From: Amphiura filiformis
Taxonomy: Eukaryota > Echinodermata > Ophiuroidea > Amphilepidida > Amphiuridae
Assembly: GCF_039555335.1 (NCBI RefSeq)
Contig: NC_092631.1
Coordinates: forward strand, 12,833,701 to 12,897,700
Direction of reading: 5' to 3'
DNA length: 64,000 nucleotides
Below are positions 56,145 to 64,000 of this stretch, in pieces. The position numbers were made by a program, and so were the translations under genes. The notes beneath the pieces were generated by a model that did not search any database, had not been told where the DNA came from, and saw only the letters and a program-made list of their open reading frames with translations. Numbering within the stretch: the stretch's first letter is position 1; each line of letters begins with the position of its first letter.

Positions 56145-59100
56145 ACAACAACAACAACAACATCAACAACAATAATAATAATAATGTGAATTTATAATGC
56201 GCAATATCTCCACCAAATTAATGGCGCTCAAGGTTCGAGACAAAAATTTACTTACACTACAAAATAAAATAATAGAATAAACTTAAATTACAACATTACA
56301 TTTGAACAACAACAATCAATAGGGGAACAAAAATATAGTCATTTACATCAGGAAAATGCTTCTTCCATTAAAAGATTTTTTTTAACTTTAAAACTGTGCT
56401 AAAGACGCATTTGATTTAACTTGAGATGGTAGAGTATTCGAAAGACGAGGTGAACCAATTCAAAATGCACTGTCCCCTCAAGAATGTTTTGAACAAGGTT
56501 CACAGAGAAGTGATTTGTCGCTGAAACGGAGCATACGAGTTGTGTTATATGGTTGGAGAAGACATTTGAAGTATGGCGCCAGGTCATTTAGTGATGTTAA
56601 AACAATAAGCAACAATTTGTACACAATTCTGTAACTAACCAGCAGCTAATGTAAGCCCCTCAACTGGATTGGTGTGATAACTCTTTCTATAGAACAGTAG
56701 TATTCTGAATACACTGAAGACGTGCAATCTGATCTTGAGGAAGGCCAAACAAGAGGGAGTTGCCCATATCATTTTTAACTTTAAAACTGTGCTAAAGACG
56801 CATTTGATTTAACTTGAGATGGTAGAGTATTCGAAAGACGAGGTGAACCAATTCAAAATGCACTGTCCCCTCAAGAATGTTTTGAACAAGGTTCACAGAG
56901 AAGTGATTTGTCGCTGAAACGGAGCATACGAGTTGTGTTATATGGTTGGAGAAGACATTTGAAGTATGGCGCCAGGTCATTTAGTGATGTTAAAACAATA
57001 AGCAACAATTTGTACACAATTCTGTAACTAACCAGCAGCTAATGTAAGCCCCTCAACTGGATTGGTGTGATAACTCTTTCTATAGAACAGTAGTATTCTG
57101 AATACACTGAAGACGTGCAATCTGATCTTGAGGAAGGCCAAACAAGAGGGAGTTGCCCATATCAAGCCGTAAGGTTACAAACTGTGAACAATTTGTTCAG
57201 TAGCATAAAACAGAAGTGCGACATCTCTGAATCGCATGACCCTTGCCTCATTTGTCTCATTGGACCCAATACACACATATGTACACGTAATACATTGTGT
57301 CAATACGGTCGTATTGGCACGGAAAATACTGTGCTGGGATGGGTATTCTGTATTACAGCATACTTATGGTCACGGTGTACCCCGTAGTCAAAATACCACG
57401 TACTTAAGTACAGTAATAGCACCCTCTGTTGGTCATAATTCACTTTAGTACGTATTTTTAACGTGGTCAAAATTTTTAACACTATAGAATATGAAAACTA
57501 GTATTTTTAGAAATTACATTTCAAGGTCGTTACATTAAGGTTACTCAAGGTTTTAACATTAAGGTAAATTTAAGGTTAAACATCAGTAGCCTGTTAGCAA
57601 GAGATTATGTTATCGAAAGGCCGTCACCCATACTTATATCTACGGACAGCTCGTCATCCATGTCATACTTTTACATTTCTTTACTCTTTACCCCATAATT
57701 TCCCTCATTCTTCAGGCCCTGTCGGGGGCTAATTTATAGCTTGTTTTCTATTGTTTATGGAGCAACATTGTTTCTTTATAAGCCTGCAGCGCTACCTTGA
57801 ACAATATTGTCTTTGAGTAAGGCTTTGAGATAACGCCCCGTAGCTACCCCCAGCCAGCCCCATACCTCATTTCGGTTTTTAACCTACCAGTATTCTGCTT
57901 TTTATATTCTATGGGGTCGTATATTACCTCAAATATTTATTCACTACGTTGAAAATACGTACTAAAGTGAATTATGACCAAAAGAGGGCGCCATTACTGT
58001 ACTAAAGTACGTGGTATTTTGACAATGGGGTACACCGTGACCATACGTATGCTGTAATACAGAATATCCATCCCAGCACGGCATTTACCGTGCCAATACG
58101 ACCGTATTGACAGAATGTACTACGTGTACATTATGTGTGTATCGTGCCATTGTTTGTATCATTTTGTTTTACTGTCTTATACAACAGAAGTGTAACATAT
58201 TTGAATCACGATGACCTTGCCTCATTCATATCGTTTGTCTCATTGTTTGTATTATTTTGTTTTACTGTCTAATACAACAGAAGTGTAACGTCTCTGAATC
58301 GTATGACTCTTGCTAGAGGAGTAGATGGACCGTGTAAACATATTTTCAGAGGACGTAGAAATCAGGAATGCGAGATTACGATCATAGAACCTGGTATGTA
58401 AAATGAAAATACTGCACAGGAAAATATGCTGCGCCCAGAAGGTATCCGAACACTTAAAACTAAAGCAATTTCTTAAAGACACTAAAACTAAATTACAAAA
58501 TAAAATAGTCGATATGTAGAAAATTGTGTTCTACATATTTATTTTGATAGCTCAAAACTTAAAGCAACTTACAGCAATTTGTATAAAAAGAGAGCTTTTC
58601 AAAGGTGACCAAAATTGCATTAACTTTTCCCTCGAAGCACGTAGATATTGATCGCAGCGGAGTGAGCGTTCATCAGGCTTTATTGAACCTGAAGCAAAAG
58701 GTGGTCGCCTTGAGGAAGGAAATACCTACATTTGTCACTTTTGAAACTCGACCATTTGTCATGCAAATGAGTGTAGCTTAGTGTGTAACAAAATCGCATC
58801 GGATCGAATAAGGTATCAAAGTTTCTTTCGTGAACAAAAATTCTCCATCTATCGACTGCTTTATTGTGCAATTTAGATTTAGTGTCTTTAAGATGTGGCT
58901 TTTGTTTTAAGTGTTCGGATACTTTTTGGGCGCAGTGTATATAGTAACATTAAAGAATCTATAATTGACCATTACGCCAACTTAAATTAAAAACCAACTA
59001 CATTGTTTATAGTAAGTCAATTCTTTTACCATCTTTGCAACCTTACAGTTCTCTGAAACGTTTTAATATTTCTGAGCTAACCACAGTTTACGTTAGTTAT

Positions 59101-59530
59101 ATATCGGAATACTCAGATGTAAATCAAAATCAAGCCAGCTTTTGCCCTTCGGCTCTGCTGATTTTTAATCCATTTTCATAATTTTGCCACTGCAGATAAT
59201 TTTTTATTTCAAACTGTTATACACGAATACATAAACTTGATTGTTTTTCTTCATTAAAACTTCTTGTTGTCGTTTTTTGTATTGTCAGATGGCGAGGCTG
59301 AAACCGGCGGAGCTGGTGCTAGTAACGAAGATGACGATAGTGAAGACAACGATAGTGGAGATGACAATAGTGGAGATGACGATAGTGGAGACGTCGATAA
59401 TGGAGACGGCAATAGTGGAGACGAAGACGACGCAGATGAAGACGAAGATGGAGATGATGATGATTTAATAAATGATGATAATGATGATAATCACGGCCAC
59501 GATGCTTGGTGGGGATGGTTTTGGGGATAA
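48764..59530 (+). CDS. Secreted Ser-Gly/acidic repeat protein gene (at least 4 exons)
   Basis: Exons 48764-49389, 53139-53264 and 53396-53980 join in consistent phase 2. The terminal acidic exon 59286-59530 needs phase 1, so an unseen exon probably lies between, or it belongs to another transcript. The product has a signal peptide, Gly-Gln octapeptide repeats, a short Cys-rich segment, ~150 residues of Ser-Gly repeats with regularly placed Glu, and a strongly acidic tail. It should be secreted and extended. Ser-Gly next to acidic residues is the known glycosaminoglycan attachment context, so a proteoglycan core is plausible. A biomineral-matrix, mucus or adhesive protein is equally possible. 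No family name is assigned. Confidence 0.7.
49390..51149 (+). other. Intron 1 of the secreted protein gene, left part
   Basis: No further gene is seen. 50200-50285 has two copies of a ~51-bp GTGTAATTTGGGTCAC-type unit. Confidence 0.5.
51150..52132. repeat. Foldback element sharing sequence with the gene's 5' UTR
   Basis: Outer arms (51150-51265 and 52000-52132) are inverted copies with AATAGATTACGTAACGCATT and AATGGCGGAAC segments. The left arm continues (51211-51297) as a close copy of 48630-48722 in the 5' UTR. The 730-bp interior is purine-rich and non-coding. Confidence 0.82.
52133..52547. repeat. Decayed foldback copy
   Basis: CTCTGATCAGCTCATAATCGGGCGG (first 20 nt are the informative part) near 52330 and CCTATTACGAGCT near 52525 match the ends of the element at 63036-63298. 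No gene. Confidence 0.5.
52548..52999. repeat. Foldback scrap joined to an inverted CCCAGCAAACAC-family MITE
   Basis: 52548-52592 is a third copy of the AAATTATTTGATATCAG target region, also without the LTR element. From 52594 the sequence is the inverse of 45759-46160 and ends in GTGTTTGCTGGG at 52999. Confidence 0.85.
53139..53264 (+). CDS. Exon 2: six-cysteine, antistasin-like segment
   Basis: Acceptor TTCTTTTCATCAG, donor GTATGA; phase 2 on both sides, 126 nt. It encodes CPPC...EIC...LIC...DNGCIIC. The D-x-N-G-C-x-x-C ending is the signature spacing of antistasin-type protease inhibitor repeats, but the segment is short and the first cysteines are not typical, so function is uncertain. 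Confidence 0.8.
53396..53980 (+). CDS. Exon 3: long Ser-Gly repeat with acidic residues
   Basis: Acceptor TTTGTATTTCAG, donor GTAAGT; phase 2 on both sides. After SESVTRCCTRSELAED the exon runs into ~150 residues of SGSGSES/SGSGSNG repeats encoded by GGTTCGGGAAGTGGCTCT units, then ends with ARSCSCTVYQVDG. Repeats of SG beside Glu are potential xylosylation sites. Repeat count is expected to vary between alleles. Confidence 0.85.
54000..56029. repeat. Intron 3: foldback family and duplicated flank
   Basis: A 36-bp segment ATAACAATATGTGATCTTAC... occurs at ~54130 and again at ~55908. Between them, 54765-54880 and 55740-55895 are inverted copies (GAGTGAAAAAGTCAATCCTC and complement), and 55580-55680 is a further arm. 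54358-54600 is the repeat family of 27.1 kb. No exon was found. Confidence 0.7.
56030..56190. repeat. AAT/ATT/AAC trinucleotide microsatellite
   Basis: Runs of AAT, then ATT, then AAC triplets form a compound repeat with a palindromic AAT-to-ATT switch near 56110. Confidence 0.95.
56191..57163. repeat. Interspersed repeat with exact 393-bp tandem duplication
   Basis: 56378-56770 and 56771-57163 are identical as far as read. The head (56190-56240, TTTATAATGCGC, GCGCTCAAGGTTC) resembles a widespread non-coding repeat of marine invertebrates. A 62-residue minus-strand open frame appears in both units but has no recognised homology. Confidence 0.88.
57206..58330. repeat. Large foldback element
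   Basis: Arms 57250-57470 and 57945-58140 are inverted copies (GTCAATACGGTCGTATTGGC, GGTCACGGTGTACCCC, TTTAGTACGTATTTT). Flanking segments at 57206, 58172 and 58271 repeat an ACAACAGAAGTGTAAC...TCATTTGTCTCATTG motif directly. Confidence 0.82.
58331..59285. other. Intron 3 remainder
   Basis: Nothing coding is recognised, although an exon changing phase 2 to phase 1 is expected somewhere in 53981-59285. Around 58480 and 58890 short inverted segments (CTTAAAGACACTAAA / TTTAGTGTCTTTAAG) suggest another foldback of ~450 bp. Confidence 0.5.
59286..59530 (+). CDS. Terminal acidic exon
   Basis: After acceptor TTTTTTGTATTGTCAG the frame DGEAETGGAGASNEDDDSED continues with repeats of (D/E)xxDSGD type, a DEDEDGDDDD run, DNHGHDAWWGWFWG and TAA. 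It requires phase 1 entry. The Asp-Ser-Gly-Asp contexts echo the Ser-Gly repeat exon, and the aromatic end echoes the FGWLLG island of exon 1, which supports one gene. Confidence 0.65.
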
Positions 59531-60401
59531 TTAACTTTTCTTAGTCTATCAATAGTTTCATGAGTTTGAAATACATATTTATTTTTATATAGATAGGCCT
59601 ATATAAATATTTTTCATATCAATATGCGTTATTCTTATTCTTAAAGCTATTCAATATATTTTCTTTAATGTAAGCAGTGCTATTACACCGCCCTGATTCG
59701 TGGTGATACATGAATGATAAAATAGAAACATGATACTAGACACAGGGCAAAGAAGAACCACTCATCGCGCAGTAGCAAAATTTAACATGAAATTACTGTG
59801 GAAACATGACATGCATAGGCAGATAAACCAGAGGAAAAAATCCGGAAATACCTGCATGTGTGGGGACTTGAACCCCAGACCTTTCGCTTCTACGGCGAAC
59901 GCTCTAAATTAGCAGACACCGTTTGATTCAAAAAGCAAACCTCGAATTGGCAGGACACGTGTCACCGACCAGTGTTTTACAGTTTTAAGCCCTAAATGAA
60001 TGTCTATGTCATTATTTTTCTTAAAATAATAATAATAAAACACTTAAAAGTTAACTAGAATAATATGATGTATGACAATGATGTACAATTACTTGTAAAT
60101 AAAGTAGAGTAAATAAAGTACTTGATTGTAATATACCATGTATACGAATGGTCGAGAAATTAATAAAAGAAGTTTGGTACGATGTGAAAAGTTGAACATT
60201 AAGCAATGTTCCACCCATTCATCAGTGGCTCTCGGTGTATGCTTTATCAAATATCAAATTTCGGTAACTGACCATGCTGACGCGGTCTTTTCAATCTGGA
60301 GAGCATTTTGCATGGTTGATATAGGACCTACTCATTCAAACCTAGTTTTACACTCTAAGTCACGTCCCATGCAGTGCAACTTTTATAATCGCATCAATTT
60401 A
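59531..60401. other. 3' flank of the secreted protein gene
   Basis: Poly(A) signal candidates AATAAA occur at ~60097 and ~60112. A tRNA-like SINE scrap lies at 59855-59925. No gene. Confidence 0.5.
59855..59925 (-). repeat. tRNA-derived SINE fragment
   Basis: The minus strand has GGTTCAAGTCC, a perfect B box, in a GGGG/CCCC stem at 59861-59876. An A-box-like TTTAGAGCGTTCGCC lies ~40 nt upstream. The D arm is too poor for a working tRNA. Confidence 0.5.
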
Positions 60402-60800
60402 AAGGAAATTTCCGGCAATCACAGCATTATGCCTTATATGTAAGAAAAATAATTATCAAGCACGAATCACGTGGTTTTATTTAATCAAACTCATAGAGAC
60501 CATAAAAAGGAATAAAAACAGTCGTTTCTCAACACGCGCTATTCAAAATTCCGGGCGCCGAAATTGTCGAGTACAATGACGTCCCAGTAACACAATGAAG
60601 GCTGACGACAATTGAGTACGAATAATCATTACATCATTGCACAATTTCGGCGCGGGAATTTTGAATATCACGTGTTGAGAGTCGACTGTTTTTATTCGTT
60701 TAATGGTCAATGTGAGTTTGTTTTAAATAAAACCACGTGATTCGTACTTTTTTTAAACTTATATAAGGCATAATGGTATGATTGCCGGAGACCCCGTTTA
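60402..60800. repeat. Foldback element, complete copy
   Basis: Arms 60402-60560 and 60640-60800 are inverted copies with CCGGCAATCACAGCATTATG, AATCACGTGGTTTTATTT and GGCGCCGAAATTGT words. Related single arms are at 13125-13201 and 48172-48390. Confidence 0.88.
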
Positions 60801-61402
60801 ATGTTATGAATATATCGGTCAGTCCGATTTCTTTTTAAGTGTTGTATCAATTTTGCAGCTACCAGCATTCTTTACCCATTCAAGCTGAAGTTTATTGGGC
60901 GATTCCATTTAAAATCCACACCGCCCTGTGTTTTGTTGCCGCATATACTGTCGCATAGATGCGTTGTGCTTAGCACAGTTTGCCCATTAAAGGGGGGTAA
61001 CCCTATCGGTTTAGGATATGGATTCTCTTCAAACTTACATACAATGTCAAATATTGTCCCCTTTATCCATCTATGTGAGAAAACGGGAACAATTTCAGCA
61101 TAAATGTGAATAATTAGCATATTAGCAAGCCGATACACTTGTACGCGTGAATTGCATTCTGGTCAGGCATCCCGAAACAAAGGCCGAGCGCATGTCCCGG
61201 TGGAAACAGGAAGTGTTCGCCTTGGCACTGAAAACCGGCTCGCCCCTGTACACTTTTATACCCTCTATTCATCCTGATTAATCTTGAAAAACATTACATA
61301 TCACTGCGCTCATTATCATTCTTGACAAGATAGCCCATGCTGTATTTACTTCGCTTAATTATTTCTTTATTTTTAGCTATATGATGCACATTTTCACATA
61401 TG
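60801..61402. other. Spacer, nothing recognised
   Basis: No gene or clear repeat seen. Confidence 0.45.
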
Positions 61403-61655
61403 TGATGCGATCAAGCAAAATCAGTTGGAACTCGCAAATATTGATTTTGAGATATAGCCAAACAAAGGTAATATTTCCTTTTCTTTCCTATTGTTTTGGA
61501 AACTCTGTAATTGCTCATATCTTTGGAACTGGTTGTTCAAATTCAATGGAGTTTTCTGCAAAATGCAGCTTTGTAAATGATTTTTACTAATTTGTAAGAA
61601 ACTGAAAATTTAATATTTCCGAGTTCCGACTGATTTTGCTTGATCGCATCACATA
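61403..61655. repeat. Foldback MITE
   Basis: ATGTGATGCGATCAAGCAAA and its complement bound arms of ~43 bp, total ~253 bp. Confidence 0.88.
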
Positions 61656-64000
61656 TTTATGATTTTTCTTTGTTTTATTTTTTAACTAATTTTTTAATGG
61701 GGGGGGGGGGTGCTCTCATAATTTTTTTCATATTCCTCGTATCATGCTTGACAATATAGGTCATGTTTCCTTATTTATTTCGCCTCTTATGTATTTCTTT
61801 ATTTTTGTTTTTTTTTTTATATCATTATAGCGCCATCTAAAGTTTGACATTAGGGGGCCTATTTGATGTATTTTTGCGGACGAATTGGTACTGGGGTGAA
61901 GTCTTCCGAATCTATTCCAATTTCATCAGTGGCGTAACTCCTATGGGCTCTGGGGGGGCCGCGCCCCCGGGCACCCGGGCTAAGGGGCACCCTGGCCAAG
62001 CCTGGATACACATGCATTTCGACACGATAATACTTTGTTATAGGAACGAAGTGGACACCTTTACCTACCATGGAGAGAATTAATCTTCATTTGGGTGCCC
62101 CCCTCAACACAAAATTTTCGCGCGCTTCGCGCGCAGTGCACCTTAAAAGGGCATTTCGTGATCCACAGCCTCATCCCCCCACTTTTCTCAACAAAAGTTG
62201 AGATTTTTATATCACTGGAATACTCTGGCTACATAATGTTTATGTACAAAATATTTCTTGCAGATTAATTCGTTTAGCAAAGATATCGCGAAATTTGAAT
62301 TTCGTTCTGGTGCACCAGAACGAAATTACAACGTATTGTCTATGGAGCAGTGTAATACACATAATCATGCATAACTCGCAAATGCAAAATCGGAATCAAC
62401 TGAAAATTTGGGAATATGCTTTTTTCGTGGATATGTACTGAAAAATGTCATAAAAAGAGGATGCTAGGATCACGAAATACTCCTTTAACTTGTCATTTGA
62501 AAGACCGAAATTCAACTTGATTATACCAAATTAGTGGTATTTTAGCCTGACATTTCGCGCGCCCGCGCGCAATTGTTTTAGGAAGAAGGGGTATTTTGTA
62601 CTCTTGCTCCCGGGTGCCACAACCTCTAGCTACGTCACTGCAGCTAGTGATAAATCTTGAAAAGTAAAGCCATTGGAGAAGATGAAAACATTTTTTGTTA
62701 ACATGAAGTTCATTGAAAGATGAAATTAATTTTATCGGAAACACTATTTTTTTAAAGTTATTCGGTAGGTATATATGGCTTTCAATCAAGGGCATAGCAA
62801 GTTTTCTTGGTCGGGGGGGTAATATTTGAGGGCAAAAACGAAAGCAATTTTGCGCTTGCATAATTTTGACCCGGTATTTTCAGAGGAATTATACATATAC
62901 CGGTTTTCTTAGAGAGAGTATGTACATTTAAGTCTTTGATCTTCCCAAAAGGCTTTATTGAGACAATGTGCGGGCGTAGCGAGCAAAATGTTTGTATTTT
63001 ACGCTATTTGGGCCCATGATCTGGGTGGAAAGGGCTTATACTTTGATCAGCTCCTAATCGGCGGGCCTTATAACATCGCGGATTAATATCAAAATATTTT
63101 ACTTTGAGAATTGTTTTGTCACACCTCTCCAGAAGCATCACAAATTACTAATGCAAGTCCTATACTTTGTCTACTTTCTTTAACACACAAAATATAGGCC
63201 GGACAGGTCAAATAATGGCTCTCTTAACGTGGGTCTACTTTTGGCGTAATGGTAAAAGCCTAACAAGTCCCGCCTATTACGAGCTGATCAAAGTATATAT
63301 AATAGGGACATTGTGCGAGCGAGCAGCGCGCAAATCTTTTGTATTTTGCACTATTTTGGCCCATGATCGGGATGAATTTTGGTGGAAAACGGGCTTCTTG
63401 TCCCTTTTCTTTTCCTTTGCGTTCCCGATTTTCTCTTTCAATTTTGTCGGAAGAGCACTTTTCTCTTTCATTTTTTGTCCGGGTGGGGGGGCTTTGCACC
63501 ATGCACACCATTGGTTAGGGGCACCCGATCTACTTTCGCCCCCGGGCACCCTGAACCAAAGTTACGCCACTGAATTTCATTCTATGACTACCCAAAACTC
63601 CCGTGTCGTGTAAAATGCGAACAACTGGTAACCTGTAAAAACCGCTGTGTTTCATGATTTCTCCGAAAATACATCGACTTGGAGCGTCAAATTTCAGGAT
63701 AGTAATGAGAAAAATAGTATCTATTATGTGATACCAAAACCTCATCAACAATGAAAAAAATCGGGGGGATGATGCTGTCGATCGGGTTACGGACCTTTAA
63801 AGAAACATTGAACAGCGTCACCAAATGTCCACATGCTCTCTGGTCTAAAGGAGATGGCGCTATAATATTGTAACAACTTGATCAGAAATTATATTCCTCC
63901 GACTTACGAGCGCAGACCACTAAATAACTTCTCCACCGGGATTCTCCATTGAAAAGCAAACAAGAATCAACCATTTTACGCGTGGTTTTCTATACCCAAC
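61656..64000. repeat. Repeat-rich window end
   Basis: 61925-62645 and 63430-63575 belong to a family with CCCGGGCACCC cores and GTAACT / AGTTACGCCACTG-like ends. 63036-63298 is a foldback (TATACTTTGATCAGCTCCTA and complement). GC-rich and G-run tracts occur at 61697 and 61950. No gene is recognised. Confidence 0.6.

Noticed and set aside
56399-56980. Repeated 62-residue minus frame
   Set aside because: It occurs twice only because of the 393-bp duplication and has no recognised domain.

Overview
The window is eukaryotic nuclear DNA, AT-rich and packed with repeats. Its introns, non-LTR, Penelope-like, tyrosine-recombinase and Ty3/Gypsy retroelements, and many foldback elements suggest an invertebrate metazoan. 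An ambulacrarian or other marine deuterostome is my guess, but nothing here proves the species. Two host genes can be built exon by exon; nearly everything else is mobile DNA.

Bases 1-8222 hold a nearly intact Ty3/Gypsy LTR retrotransposon on the minus strand (229-8114). It has near-identical 683-bp LTRs, a tRNA-Pro primer site, a polypurine tract, gag, a -1 slippery heptamer, and pol broken by one frameshift and one stop codon. It sits inside a foldback repeat, and an uninterrupted copy of that repeat near 48.03 kb shows the empty site.

Bases 11048-38064 (minus strand) hold a complete seven-exon nicotinic acetylcholine receptor-like alpha subunit gene. It encodes 479 residues: signal peptide, Cys-loop, vicinal cysteines and four membrane helices. 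All splice phases agree. Its 15.6-kb intron 5 is a nested set of transposons: a Penelope-like element, a TA-flanked foldback MITE inside its RT frame, a tyrosine-recombinase retroelement (17636-24390) inserted in the Penelope-derived flank, and a 5'-truncated LINE inside that element's own gag intron.

The tyrosine-recombinase element is the most interesting mobile unit. It has split direct repeats (A1 - body - B1-A2 - spacer - B2), and a paralogous empty site at 26322/26323 fixes both ends to the base without a target duplication. Its RT core is deleted, and it contains a ~75-bp repeat built round a 13-bp palindrome.

Bases 48578-59530 (plus strand) hold a TATA-box gene for a secreted low-complexity protein. 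Its exons encode a signal peptide with Gly-Gln octapeptide repeats, a six-cysteine antistasin-like segment, long Ser-Gly repeats with acidic residues, and an Asp/Glu-rich tail. The composition resembles a proteoglycan core or extracellular matrix protein. One internal exon is probably unseen.

The remaining stretches are mostly foldback MITEs, microsatellites, minisatellites and decayed repeat copies, listed below.
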